Notes: generated from the letters alone by a model not told the origin. A stretch of DNA of 64,000 bases from an uncultured Lachnoclostridium sp. (GCA_905212635.1 CAJMFH010000008.1:1-64000), one strand, 5' to 3'; shown: positions 35,877-44,760, counted from the stretch's first letter. Translations and numbers: made by a program.

Positions 35877-36130
35877 ATCAGACAGACAAAAAGAAATTGC
35901 TGCGTTATATCCAGGAAGTTGCCTTTGCCATTGATGATGTCGTACTGTACCTGGATACGCATCCCTATGATGAGGAAGCATTGAAGTATTACAAAAAGTA
36001 TAAGAAATTATACCGCGAGGCATCCGAGGAATATACGCAATGCTACGGGCCGCTTCAAAATAGTAATGTTATCGCAGATGACCGCTGGACCTGGGTGGAA
36101 GGCCCGTGGCCATGGGAAGGAGGATGTTGA
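35873..36130 (+). CDS. cotJB: Spore coat protein CotJB
   Basis: An 85-residue protein with the CotJB pattern LLRYIQEVAFAIDDVVLYLDTHPYDEEALKYYKKY near the start and GPWPWEGGC at the end. It is a coat component that works with CotJA and CotJC. ATG 35873 (GGGAGGGA upstream, ATGA overlap with cotJA) is preferred to an upstream in-frame start inside cotJA. Confidence 0.9.
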   Translation: MNQTDKKKLLRYIQEVAFAIDDVVLYLDTHPYDEEALKYYKKYKKLYREASEEYTQCYGPLQNSNVIADDRWTWVEGPWPWEGGC

Positions 36131-36133
36131 TCA

Positions 36134-36742
36134 ATGTGGAAATATGAAAAACGTTTGCAATACCCGGTAAATATCACCCGCCCAAATGCTGAGATGGCGA
36201 AAGTGATCATTTCACAATTTGGCGGCCCCGACGGAGAAGTTGGTGCGGCAATGCGCTATCTGTCCCAGCGTTATTCAAACACGAACCGCAAGGTGGCCGG
36301 CGTTCTGACTGACATCGGCACCGAGGAACTCGCTCACATGGAAATGATCTGCGCGATCGTTCACCAGCTGACGAAAAACCTCACGGCGGAAGAATTGCAG
36401 GAGCAGGGATTTGCACCATATTATGTAGATCATACAATCGGACTTTGGCCGCAGGCCGCTTCCGGCGAGCCTTGGAGCGCGACGGGCATCCAGTCAACCG
36501 GTGACCCGATTGCCGACATGCACGAAGATATGGCGGCAGAGCAGAAAGCGCGTCTGACCTATGACAATATTCTGCGCCTGATCAAAGATCCGGAAGTCTG
36601 TGACCCAATCCGCTATCTCCGTGAGCGCGAGATCGTTCACTATCAGCGTTTTGGCGAAAGCCTGCGCCTGATCACCGACGACCTTGACCACAAAAACATC
36701 TACGCATTTAACCCGGATTTTGACAAACAATTTTGTAAATAA
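36134..36742 (+). CDS. cotJC: CotJC, manganese catalase-type spore coat protein
   Basis: A ferritin-like protein of 202 residues of the manganese catalase family: FGGPDGEVGAAMRYLSQRY, TDIGTEELAHMEMI and, later, EIVHYQRFGE give the Glu and His ligands of a dinuclear metal site. It probably degrades hydrogen peroxide in the developing spore coat. It starts four bases after cotJB and is followed by a hairpin terminator. A short fragment like residues 30-65 recurs 1 kb downstream (37274-37312). Confidence 0.92.
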   Translation: MWKYEKRLQYPVNITRPNAEMAKVIISQFGGPDGEVGAAMRYLSQRYSNTNRKVAGVLTDIGTEELAHMEMICAIVHQLTKNLTAEELQEQGFAPYYVDHTIGLWPQAASGEPWSATGIQSTGDPIADMHEDMAAEQKARLTYDNILRLIKDPEVCDPIRYLREREIVHYQRFGESLRLITDDLDHKNIYAFNPDFDKQFCK

Positions 36743-36768
36743 TTAGGTAAAAACGGAATAAATCATGT

Positions 36769-36800
36769 AAGGCTCGGATGAAAATCCGGGCCTTGTATTA
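36769..36800 (+). terminator. Terminator after cotJC
   Basis: AAGGCTCGGAT (36769-36779) pairs with ATCCGGGCCTT (36784-36794, one GU pair) around GAAA, followed by a TTGTATT tail. Confidence 0.75.
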
Positions 36801-36902
36801 TCGCTCAAAGGGATTTGCAAGGGTTTTTAGCCTCATGAATAGAACGGTATTATTTTGTAAAATATGGTTACATTGAAGTAGAGAGATATTATGCGAAGAA
36901 AG

Positions 36903-36931
36903 TTGACATTTTAATTTCTATTGTGTATAAT
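36903..36931 (+). promoter_or_regulatory. Consensus sigma-A promoter
   Basis: Exact TTGACA (36903-36908) and TATAAT (36926-36931) with a 17-base spacer and TGTG just before the -10. It is the best promoter in the window and drives the 57-aa gene at 36960. Confidence 0.9.
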
Positions 36932-36959
36932 GATGTAAATTAGAGAGGAGGCGGATGAA

Positions 36960-37133
36960 ATGGCAACAAAAAGTATATTAAAGACAGTCAAAATACGAGA
37001 TAGTAAACTTTGTCGTTCATTTGCTGACGCGATAGAAAAAACGAAGTATGTAAAAGAAAATGAAGTACAATATAGTCGCGAATGTACAGAATTAGACAAA
37101 GGGAGTGTCAAAAGATTCTTTGAAAATATGTGA
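36960..37133 (+). CDS. Small basic orphan protein, 57 aa
   Basis: A 57-codon frame starting at ATG 36960 behind GAGAGGAGG and a perfect promoter. The sequence MATKSILKTVKIRDSKLCRS continues with FADAIEKTKYVKENEV, SRECTELDKGS and an end VKRFFENM. Small proteins of this form occur in Clostridia beside mobile or toxin genes, and an antitoxin-like role is possible but unproven. The overlapping ATG at 36955 gives only a nonapeptide frame. No partner toxin gene is evident downstream. Confidence 0.65.
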   Translation: MATKSILKTVKIRDSKLCRSFADAIEKTKYVKENEVQYSRECTELDKGSVKRFFENM

Positions 37134-37177
37134 AATGAAATCTAAATATTACCAAGTTAATTCAGGGGGAGGAGTTA

Positions 37178-37207
37178 ATGCAATTACTTAAATATATACA
37201 TACTTGA
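37178..37207 (+). CDS. Possible nonapeptide reading frame with strong ribosome binding site
   Basis: GGGGGAGGAG sits four bases before ATG 37178, which opens nine codons (MQLLKYIHT) and a stop, shortly before a terminator at 37227. It is co-oriented with the 57-aa gene and lies on the same transcript. It may be a leader or simply the truncated start of a lost gene. Confidence 0.3.
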   Translation: MQLLKYIHT

Positions 37208-37226
37208 TTAAATTACATTTTGAAAG

Positions 37227-37254
37227 GATACCTAGGAATGGGTATCTTTTTTTT
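37227..37254 (+). terminator. Rho-independent terminator
   Basis: GATACC (37227-37232), loop TAGGAATG, GGTATC (37241-37246), eight T. Confidence 0.85.
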
Positions 37255-37273
37255 CTATCCCTTAACGTGGCAC

Positions 37274-37312
37274 GGAGGACCGGATGGAGAAGTCGGAATG
37301 CTGACTGACATC
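37274..37312 (+). pseudogene. cotJC fragment
   Basis: The translation HGGPDGEVG directly followed by MLTDI equals two blocks of CotJC (FGGPDGEVG and VLTDIG) with about 20 residues between them missing. The bases CTGACTGACATC are identical to cotJC. The rest of the open frame here (37220-37453) shows no likeness to anything and covers a terminator, so it is not annotated as a gene. The remainder of 37313-37450 holds nothing recognisable. Confidence 0.5.
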
Positions 37313-37451
37313 ATGATATCTGTGCTAAAAATGAGCATTGATGAAAAATCAATAAAAGCAGTATTCGTGTCGCTTAGTGTGAAAAAGAGAAAGAAGTTCG
37401 CGCGTTTTAGTGTAAAATTTATTGAATTTTATGTTTATTTTTACACGAATT

Positions 37452-37503
37452 AAAAATGTAATTGTAGTTGCAAGCAAAATCTAGCAGTTAAAATTACATT
37501 TTT
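37452..37503. terminator. Long AT-rich inverted repeat, terminator-like
   Basis: AAAAATGTAATT (37452-37463) and AATTACATTTTT (37492-37503) are perfect complements of 12 bases, with A- and T-runs outside. A short hairpin GTCCC-GTTTTT-GGGAC follows at 37526-37541. Confidence 0.5.
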
Positions 37504-37676
37504 ATTAATTAAAAATTTTTTGCAAGTCCCGTTTTTGGGACAGCCAATGTGCTATTATAAAGAAAACGAAAACCTAAAATGAAAAATTTAACACAACGAA
37601 ATCATTGTGATTTCTGAAAAGTTGTTGCAATGAGTTTTTTAATCAAAGAACGTAAAATAAATGGAGGTAGATTATT

Positions 37677-37889
37677 ATGACAGTAGTATTAACAATCGTA
37701 TTAACGATAGGCGTAAATTATCTTTTAGGACATTGGTACGAAATTGTATCAAGTAACAGATCAACACCAAAAGGTTATGAGCATGACTGGGATCAATCAA
37801 ATTATGATATAACAATGCATGGGAAAGCGTATTATCATAGAAAAAATGCTCATGGTGGATATGACAAGAAAATTGAAGATAAAAAATAG
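37677..37889 (+). CDS. Small single-TM hypothetical protein, 70 aa
   Basis: A good ribosome binding site (GGAGGTAG) precedes the ATG. One N-terminal membrane helix (VVLTIVLTIGVNYLLGH) is followed by a polar, Tyr/His/Lys-rich tail ending GGYDKKIEDKK. It resembles no known family. It stands alone between a cotJC fragment and gene debris in an AT-rich accessory stretch. Confidence 0.55.
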   Translation: MTVVLTIVLTIGVNYLLGHWYEIVSSNRSTPKGYEHDWDQSNYDITMHGKAYYHRKNAHGGYDKKIEDKK

Positions 37890-38038
37890 ATTAATAGAAG
37901 AAATCGAGTGACTATTACGAGGTACAAAAGAGGCGAATGGCTGTGTTTATTGCCAATAAGAATCAAAGGTAAGAAGCCAATGAAGAGTCTTGAAAATAGA
38001 GATAACAATGTCTGTTTTTAAGATATTCCTCATCTGAG

Positions 38039-38206
38039 GTGGCGTGTGATTATGAAGATGCCGGGAGTGCTTATTTTGATGGATATGATGACATTGACAT
38101 GCAACAGGACTATGATGAAGACAGATATGAGAAAGACAGTGATTATGCCGAAGGTGTCGATGATGCGATGGATGATGCTTATTACCAATATGGAGAAGAA
38201 TATTAA
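38039..38206 (+). pseudogene. Truncated acidic Asp/Tyr-rich gene remnant
   Basis: The frame ends at TAA 38204-38206, directly before the next ATG, and reads DYEDAGSAYFDGYDDIDMQQ and on to YYQYGEEY. It has no convincing start: the only options are GTG 38039 without a ribosome binding site, or none before stops at about 38003. The D/Y repetitive C-terminal tail followed by an abutting gene suggests the 3' end of a larger gene whose front is lost. Between 37890 and 38038 no gene is seen. Confidence 0.5.
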
Positions 38207-39460
38207 ATGAAGAACGATATGCAGGAGGTGCCTATGGGAACAGATTCTTTATATTACATTATGGATTATAGTGGAAATTATTATCGAACAAATCAGGCGG
38301 ATCAGCTGGTGACGGCGGCGGGCGTACAGGAGGCGCAAATATTTACATTTGCACAAGCAAATCGCCGAATCGGTGCCGGGAAAAAGGCGGCTTTTTATTG
38401 CATGATTCCGATGGAAAATGAGCCGCAGCAAGAGGAAAAACACGACCAAGCTGCTGAACAAGAGCAGTCTGTTTCGCCGGTAAAGGAATTGACGTATGAT
38501 GAGGTAGAGGAGCAGGTCGAGAAAACTGTTTTCTCTTACGATCTGTCGGAAATGGACTGGGCGGAATATTTGACACACTTTACTTATATAGTGGCAGGAA
38601 TTGGAAAATATCGCGATGAAATCAATGGAAAACTTTCCGATATTGACAAGAAAATATGTGATATTCTGCATTATATTGAGTTGTGCGAGACGGACGATCA
38701 GGAGGCGATTGATCTGGTCGAACTTCTTCGAGTGTGCCGTGAAAACCGGCGGGAGATAAAGGACGAACTGACGAGGGTTGAGTATTTTCAAATGAATCTA
38801 GGAACGAGTGCCAATGCAGGAAAAGCCAAGCAGGCACTCAAAAGTATTCAAGGTCTGGACACCAGAAAATATAAGCCGAGAAAGTTCGATGAATTATTTA
38901 AAAATTGTACATTGAAGGACAGACGTTTGCAAAAAGAAGACCTGAGTGTGGTCGAGACAAAAAATGTTATCAAGAAACATAACTATAAAAACGAAGGCGG
39001 TGAAGAAACCATGACGGAAGAAAGAAACTGTACACCTTTTGATGAAAAACAAAACGATTGGATCTCGTTTGCAAGGCAGCAGGCAGAATTTTACAGAAAT
39101 GCAGAGCAGTACATAACCAATATCCAGCTTGACATTGACGAAATCGATGACGAGATCGAAGAGATCCTTTTACAAACGGAAGATGCTAACTACAATGTGG
39201 CACAAGGGTACAAAGTTTTCAAAAGACTCAAAGAACTCCGTATCGAGCGCAAGGAGAAAGAAAAAGAATTGGATTGCCTGTATGCACTCACGGATACCAT
39301 TGACTGCCCTTCGCTTGCCGGCGTTTGCGAAGAAAGTCTGGCGGAGATCGAGGACATTATGGACGTACAGTTGCAAAACAATAGCGCAGATGTTTCAGAA
39401 GTGATTAATGAGCAGGAAGAAATTCATGTCGTAAAAAATATCAATGAAATGGCAGGTTGA
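38207..39460 (+). CDS. Large orphan coiled-coil protein, 417 aa
   Basis: The product is soluble and acidic. An N-terminal about 70 residues (DSLYYIMDYSGNYYRTNQADQL, then FTFAQANRRIGAGKKAAFYCMIP) may be a small folded domain. An E/Q-rich linker follows, then two helical blocks (about 110-260 and 275-400), each with long coiled-coil-like helices (IGKYRDEINGKLSDIDKKI; RQQAEFYRNAEQYITNIQLDIDEIDDEI). The two blocks look like diverged copies of one unit. A ribosome binding site GGAGG lies inside the first codons (38221), so ATG 38234 is an alternative start. No family is recognised. Confidence 0.6.
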   Translation: MKNDMQEVPMGTDSLYYIMDYSGNYYRTNQADQLVTAAGVQEAQIFTFAQANRRIGAGKKAAFYCMIPMENEPQQEEKHDQAAEQEQSVSPVKELTYDEVEEQVEKTVFSYDLSEMDWAEYLTHFTYIVAGIGKYRDEINGKLSDIDKKICDILHYIELCETDDQEAIDLVELLRVCRENRREIKDELTRVEYFQMNLGTSANAGKAKQALKSIQGLDTRKYKPRKFDELFKNCTLKDRRLQKEDLSVVETKNVIKKHNYKNEGGEETMTEERNCTPFDEKQNDWISFARQQAEFYRNAEQYITNIQLDIDEIDDEIEEILLQTEDANYNVAQGYKVFKRLKELRIERKEKEKELDCLYALTDTIDCPSLAGVCEESLAEIEDIMDVQLQNNSADVSEVINEQEEIHVVKNINEMAG

Positions 39461-39559
39461 AAGGAGTGGTAAATTATGGCAGGAAGATTAGAGATGTAGT
39501 TTATGGACTGGAGCCGACCGGATTTCAGATGCATAAGAGCAGGAGATAAAAAAATAAAA

Positions 39560-39588
39560 TTGTCAAAAAAGGTAAAAAATGGTAAAAT
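39560..39588 (+). promoter_or_regulatory. Candidate cas operon promoter
   Basis: TTGTCA (39560-39565), 17-base spacer, TAAAAT (39583-39588). A transcript from here would run antisense through the whole tracrRNA gene before reaching cas9. No better + strand promoter is seen closer to cas9. Confidence 0.5.
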
Positions 39589-39631
39589 AAGTATGGAGTT
39601 ACTTGTATCCGGATTTGCAAAAGAGCAAAAT

Positions 39632-39722
39632 AAAAAAGCCCCTCCGGGCTTTGTCAAAATGACGATTTGAAAAAATTTTTATTTGAACTCGCAGTGCAAA
39701 TTCAGAGGGTACTGAATTTACT
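39632..39722 (-). ncRNA. tracrRNA of the type II-A system
   Basis: The + strand at 39681-39718 reads almost like the CRISPR repeat (GCAGTGCAAATTCAGAGGGT against GCAGTGTAAATTCAGAGGGT), so a minus-strand transcript carries the matching anti-repeat, with a small bulge where AACTC replaces AGA. Leftward follow a nexus-like hairpin (GTC-ATTTT-GAC) and the terminator AAAGCCC-GGAG-GGGCTTT with six T. The length is about 90 nt. Promoter elements are at 39729-39757. This is the standard type II-A position, opposite and upstream of cas9. Confidence 0.85.
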
Positions 39723-39728
39723 AAAATT

Positions 39729-39757
39729 ATAATATCACACTATAAGGAGGGTGTCAA
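39729..39757 (-). promoter_or_regulatory. tracrRNA promoter overlapping the cas9 translation start region
   Basis: On the minus strand: TTGACA (39757-39752), 17-base spacer, TATTAT (39734-39729). The -35 lies between the cas9 ribosome binding site (GGAGG, 39746-39750) and its ATG at 39759. Confidence 0.75.
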
Positions 39758-39758
39758 T

Positions 39759-42700
39759 ATGGAATTGAAAAAAAGTAACAAAATTTATCAGGATTATTAT
39801 ATCGGATTGGATATAGGAACAAATTCGGTTGGAATAGCTGCAACGGATCAAAATTATAATCTGATTAAATACAAAGGTGAACCAGTTTGGTGTTCCCATT
39901 TATTTGAAGAAGGACATCAATGCGCAGAGAGAAGAGGTTTTCGTACTGCAAGAAGACGTTTGGATCGGAGACAGCAGAGGGTTCAGCTGATTGATGAATT
40001 ATTTGCATCGGAAGTTGGAAAAGTAGATGAGAAATTTTATATACGGAAAAAAGAAAGTGCGCTGTGGTGTGAGGACAAGACCGACAGCAGTACAGGAAAT
40101 ATGTATTTTAATGATGAAGATTATAAAGATGTAGATTATCATAAAGAGTATCCGACGATTCATCATTTGATTGTTGCATTGATGGAGCAGGATAATGCAT
40201 TTGATATTCGACTTGTAAATATTGCGATTGATTGGCTTGTTGCACATAGAGGTCACTTTTTGTCAGAAATCAGTGTTAAAAATGTGGACAAGATAACAGA
40301 TTTTGGGACAGTGTACAACAAATTTATCGACTTTTTTAATATGGAGGGCTTACAAGATTCTTACACTGCGTGGATTGAGGCGGATTGTGAAGAAATGGAG
40401 AAAATTGTAAAATCCAAAAGCGGGATTACAACTAAGAAACGGGATTTAAAACAGGTGATATATGGTGGAAAAGTTCCCAAAGACGAAAGTGTGCCATATA
40501 AGTATGAAAGTATGATAAATTTTTTGGCTGGCGGGAAAATCAAGGCAAGGGATCTTTTTCAGCAAAGCGAATATGAAAGTGACTTTTCCTTTAGTATTAG
40601 TGATGATATGGAAGAAATATTGCCGCAGTTGGGCGACGATGCGGAATTTGTATCTAAAATGACTGCCATTTATGAGTGGAGTGTTTTGACCGATGTATTA
40701 AAAGGAGAAAAATATATTTCCAAGGCAAAAGTGGAAGTGTATGACCAGCACAAAAAAGATTTGGAACAATTGAAAAAATTTGTTCGTATGTATGCTCCGA
40801 AAGAGTATTATAAAATTTTTAAAGAGTCGGGAAAGGAATTAAAAAATTATACAGCATACTCCTATAATTTGAAATCCGTTGATACCACTAAGGATAAGGT
40901 TGAATTACCAAAGCAAAAAGCAAATCAGAAAGAGTTTAATGACTTTTTAAAGAAAACGTTAAAACTCGATAAGATTGAAGAAAAAATAGAAGAGAAAGAT
41001 TTAGACTTTTATGAAGATATGGTAAACAGAATTGAGAATGCTGCCTTTATGCCAAAACAGGTAAATTCTGACAATCGTGTAATTCCACATCAACTGTATC
41101 AGATTGAATTGGAACGAATATTGGACAAAGCAGAGAACTATTTGCCATTTTTAAAAGAAAAAGATGCGGATGGTTTGACAATAACAGATAAAATTAAATC
41201 TGTATTTACATTCCGTGTGCCATATTATGTAGGACCGCTGCGCCAAGATAATAGTGAAAATGCGTGGATTAAAAGAAAAGCAGAAGGGAAGATTCTGCCT
41301 TGGAATTTTGATCAGATGGTGGATAAAGATGCTTCTGAAAAAGAATTTATCCGCCGAATGACAAATACATGTACCTATCTTCCAAATGAAAGTGTATTGC
41401 CAAAATGGTCGTTGTTGTACTCTGGTTTTATGGTGCTAAATGAGATAAATAATATCAAAGTGAATGGTCAATCAATTAGTGTCGAAGCAAAACAGAGAAT
41501 TTATCATGAACTCTTTGAAAAGAAAGCAAAAGTTACGGTAAAAATGATCCGCGGATTTTTGGAATCCAATAATTATATGCAAAAAGAGGATGTGTTAGAG
41601 GGGATTGATGTTACAATAAAATCTTCGTTAAAAGCACATTATGAATTTAGAAATCTTCTTGCAGCAGGGATTTTAGATAAAAAAGATGTGGAAAGTATTA
41701 TTGAGCATAATACATATGTAGAGGATCGTAGCCGATACCGTAATTGGGTTAATCAAGAATTTCCAAATTTGTCTGCAGAAGACAAGAAGTACATTGGAAA
41801 ATTAAAGTATAACGATTTCGGGCGAATTAGCAGAAAAATGTTAAATGGTTTGCAAGGGGATGATAAAACAACTGGTGAGATGGGAACTATTATGCATTTT
41901 CTCTGGACAACAAATGACAATTTTATGCAGTTATTGTCAAATGACCGATATACTTTTGCAGAGAAAATTGAAGAAGAACGAAAAAATTATTATGAATCAA
42001 AAAGGTTTAGCGTAGAAGACCAATTGGACGAAATGTATGTTTCTAATGCTGTGAAACGTCCGATTTTGCGTACACTTGATGTGGTTGAGGATGTTGTTAC
42101 TACATTAGGACATGCGCCGAAGAAGTTTTTTGTAGAGATGGCAAGAGGTGCTGATCCGGATCAAAAAGGAAGAACAACGACAAGAAAACAGCAATTGCTG
42201 GATCTGTATAAAAATGTAGAAGAAGACACGAGGATTCTTGAAAAAGAATTGGAAGACATGGGAGATATGGCGAATAACAGACTTCAAAGTGAAGCAATAT
42301 TTTTATATTATCTCCAATTGGGACGTTGTGCATATTCCGGCCAGGCAATAGATCTTTCTCAGATAAAAAGCGGAAAATACAACATAGACCATATTTATCC
42401 ACAATGTTATGTAAAAGATGATAGCATTGTAAATAATAAGGTTCTTGTTCTTTCAACTATCAATGAGGATAAAAAGGCTGTTTATCCAATTAGTGAGAAG
42501 ATTCGTATATCACAGAAAGCGTTTTGGAGTAAATTACATAAGGCCAAACTTATGACGGACGAAAAATATAAACGCTTGACAAGAAATACTCCGTTTTCTG
42601 ATGAGGAAAAACAGGGATTTATTAACCGGCAATTGGTTGAAACCAGACAGTCCATGAAAGCAGTTACGCAAATATTAAAACAGAAATACCAAGATACAGA

Positions 42701-43874
42701 AATTGTATATGTTAAGGCAAGATTGGCATCGCAATTTAGACATCAATTTTTGACTCCAAAGAGTCGTTTGATCAATGATCTTCATCATGCGAAAGACGCC
42801 TATTTGAATGTTGTTGTTGGAAATGTGTATCATGAAAGATTTACCAGAAAATGGTTTAATATTTCGGATAAATATACAGTTAATCCGAAGTCGTTATTTA
42901 AGAGAACCGTTCAGCATGGAGAAGAAGTGATCTGGGATCCAGATGTACATATGGACAAAGTTAAGTCGATTTATAAGAAGAATAATATAAAGATGACTAG
43001 ATATTCATTTTGTCAGAAGGGCGGATTGTTTGATCAGATGCCACTGAAAAAGAAAGCCGATTTAGTTCCTCTCAAAAAGGGAATGGATCCGGCAAAATAT
43101 GGTGGTTACAACAAATCCGGAGCAACGTTCTTTATTGTAGCAGCCTATGACAAGGGGACGAAAAAGGAAGTTTCATTTGTTTCGATTGAGTTGATGTTTT
43201 CAGAGCAATTTTTAAGGGATGAGGATTTTGCAAAACAATATGTGGAGGAGCAACTTCAGAAATTGAGCGCCAAGACGGTTTCTAATGTTTGGTTTCCGCT
43301 AGGAATGAGGAAGATAAAATTCAAAACGGTTCTATCGTTAGATGGTTATGAAGTTTGGGTGAATGGAAAGGCTAGTGGAGGAAAACAATTGTTGCTAAGT
43401 AGCGCTGAATCACTTTTGGTATCTAAAGAAATGGAGGCGTATATTAAGAAATTAGAAAATTACAAAAGAAAAAAAGATGAAAGAAAAAATGTGTTATTAG
43501 ATGAAGTATATGATGGTATTTCTAAAAGTGAAAATATAAGATTATACGATTGTCTTATTAGAAAATTGCAAAATTCGATGTTTTCTCAGATGCCAGGATG
43601 TCAGAAGGAAGTTTTACTAGATGGGAAACAGAAATTTATGGATATTTCCCTAGAAGAGCAGGTTACTGTGTTGATTTCTATTATTACTTTGCTGAAATCC
43701 GGACGTGCAGGTGGAATTGATTTGACTGCGATTGGTGGTAAAAGTAAGAGTGGGGCAATGGTTTTGGGAACTAGTCTGTCTACAGCAATATATAAAGACA
43801 TCCGAATTGTTGACTATTCTCCGGCTGGTTTGCACCGAAAAGAATCTGTCAATTTGAAAGATTTTCTTAAGTGA
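39759..43874 (+). CDS. cas9: Cas9 endonuclease, type II-A
   Basis: The 1371 residues are intact. RuvC-I IGLDIGTNSVG has the catalytic Asp at 18, followed by the arginine-rich bridge helix (RRGFRTARRRLDRRQQRVQL, about 59-78). A large recognition lobe follows. RuvC-II KKFFVEMARG has Glu 793. The HNH domain has NIDHIYPQ with His 878. RuvC-III HHAKDAYLNVV has His 1009 and Asp 1013. A PAM-interacting C-terminal domain ends the protein. It cuts DNA matched by a crRNA-tracrRNA pair. All catalytic residues are present, so it should be active. The ATG is nine bases after GGAGG. cas1, cas2 and csn2 follow as one operon. Confidence 0.97.
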   Translation: MELKKSNKIYQDYYIGLDIGTNSVGIAATDQNYNLIKYKGEPVWCSHLFEEGHQCAERRGFRTARRRLDRRQQRVQLIDELFASEVGKVDEKFYIRKKESALWCEDKTDSSTGNMYFNDEDYKDVDYHKEYPTIHHLIVALMEQDNAFDIRLVNIAIDWLVAHRGHFLSEISVKNVDKITDFGTVYNKFIDFFNMEGLQDSYTAWIEADCEEMEKIVKSKSGITTKKRDLKQVIYGGKVPKDESVPYKYESMINFLAGGKIKARDLFQQSEYESDFSFSISDDMEEILPQLGDDAEFVSKMTAIYEWSVLTDVLKGEKYISKAKVEVYDQHKKDLEQLKKFVRMYAPKEYYKIFKESGKELKNYTAYSYNLKSVDTTKDKVELPKQKANQKEFNDFLKKTLKLDKIEEKIEEKDLDFYEDMVNRIENAAFMPKQVNSDNRVIPHQLYQIELERILDKAENYLPFLKEKDADGLTITDKIKSVFTFRVPYYVGPLRQDNSENAWIKRKAEGKILPWNFDQMVDKDASEKEFIRRMTNTCTYLPNESVLPKWSLLYSGFMVLNEINNIKVNGQSISVEAKQRIYHELFEKKAKVTVKMIRGFLESNNYMQKEDVLEGIDVTIKSSLKAHYEFRNLLAAGILDKKDVESIIEHNTYVEDRSRYRNWVNQEFPNLSAEDKKYIGKLKYNDFGRISRKMLNGLQGDDKTTGEMGTIMHFLWTTNDNFMQLLSNDRYTFAEKIEEERKNYYESKRFSVEDQLDEMYVSNAVKRPILRTLDVVEDVVTTLGHAPKKFFVEMARGADPDQKGRTTTRKQQLLDLYKNVEEDTRILEKELEDMGDMANNRLQSEAIFLYYLQLGRCAYSGQAIDLSQIKSGKYNIDHIYPQCYVKDDSIVNNKVLVLSTINEDKKAVYPISEKIRISQKAFWSKLHKAKLMTDEKYKRLTRNTPFSDEEKQGFINRQLVETRQSMKAVTQILKQKYQDTEIVYVKARLASQFRHQFLTPKSRLINDLHHAKDAYLNVVVGNVYHERFTRKWFNISDKYTVNPKSLFKRTVQHGEEVIWDPDVHMDKVKSIYKKNNIKMTRYSFCQKGGLFDQMPLKKKADLVPLKKGMDPAKYGGYNKSGATFFIVAAYDKGTKKEVSFVSIELMFSEQFLRDEDFAKQYVEEQLQKLSAKTVSNVWFPLGMRKIKFKTVLSLDGYEVWVNGKASGGKQLLLSSAESLLVSKEMEAYIKKLENYKRKKDERKNVLLDEVYDGISKSENIRLYDCLIRKLQNSMFSQMPGCQKEVLLDGKQKFMDISLEEQVTVLISIITLLKSGRAGGIDLTAIGGKSKSGAMVLGTSLSTAIYKDIRIVDYSPAGLHRKESVNLKDFLK

Positions 43875-43890
43875 TTACAGGAGGAACCAT

Positions 43891-44760
43891 ATGAGTTGGC
43901 GAGTTGTAGTTATTTCAAGTCGTTGTAAATTAGATTTGAGCATGAACTATATGGTGGTTCGCGGAGACGGGAACAAAAGAGTTTCGCTGAATGAAATTGC
44001 GGTTCTTATTCTTGAAAACAATGCAGTGTCGATGACAGGATGTTTGTTGTCGGCACTGATTGAAAAAAAGATTCGTATTATTCTTTGTGATTCCAAACGC
44101 AATCCGCAGGCAGAAGTAGTACCATATTATGGGTGTCATAATGATGCGTTGAAGATAAAAATGCAATTACAATGGGATTCACATATGAAAGAGTGTATAT
44201 GGACTAAAATTGTAACAAAGAAAATAGAAAATCAGGCGATTTTATTGCGTCAGGAAGACCATGTGGAAACGGAATTGTTGGAACAATATGTCGAACAAAT
44301 TCAACCGGGTGATGTTACAAATCGAGAAGGGCATGCGGCAAAAGTTTATTTTAATGCGTTATTTGGTAAAAAGTTTAGTCGGGATGATGAAGAAAATATT
44401 ATCAATGCAGCATTAAATTATGGATATTCTTTGATTTTGTCTGCCGTTAATCGTGAAGTTACTGCAAACGGCTATTTAACGCAATTAGGATTGTGGCATG
44501 ATAACCAATTTAATCATTTTAATTTGAGTTGTGATATCATGGAACCACTTCGAATTATAGTAGATGAGTATGTAGTGAAACATCCTTTGTCAGAATTTTC
44601 TGTAGATGAAAAACATCAAATAGTAACGATATTAAATCAAACAGTGCGAATCAATAATACAGAGCAAACTTTGATGAATGCCATAAAAATTTATGTAAAA
44701 AGTATTTTTGATGCACTGAACGAGCAAAGTATAGAGATAATACGTTTTATAGAAATATGA
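43891..44760 (+). CDS. cas1: Cas1 integrase, type II
   Basis: The 289-residue protein has the type II Cas1 form: SWRVVVISSRCKLDLSMNYMVV start, then NREGHAAKVYFNALFG with the first metal-ligand Glu, GYSLILSAVNREVTANGYLTQLGLWHD with the metal-ligand His, and NLSCDIMEPLR with the Asp/Glu pair. It inserts new spacers with Cas2. AGGAGG is nine bases upstream. It overlaps cas2 by four bases (ATGA). Confidence 0.95.
   Translation: MSWRVVVISSRCKLDLSMNYMVVRGDGNKRVSLNEIAVLILENNAVSMTGCLLSALIEKKIRIILCDSKRNPQAEVVPYYGCHNDALKIKMQLQWDSHMKECIWTKIVTKKIENQAILLRQEDHVETELLEQYVEQIQPGDVTNREGHAAKVYFNALFGKKFSRDDEENIINAALNYGYSLILSAVNREVTANGYLTQLGLWHDNQFNHFNLSCDIMEPLRIIVDEYVVKHPLSEFSVDEKHQIVTILNQTVRINNTEQTLMNAIKIYVKSIFDALNEQSIEIIRFIEI

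Noticed and set aside
37220..37453. 77-codon frame after the 57-aa gene
   Set aside because: It begins in a terminator and only its GGPDGEVG...LTDI part resembles anything, so it is treated as a cotJC fragment.
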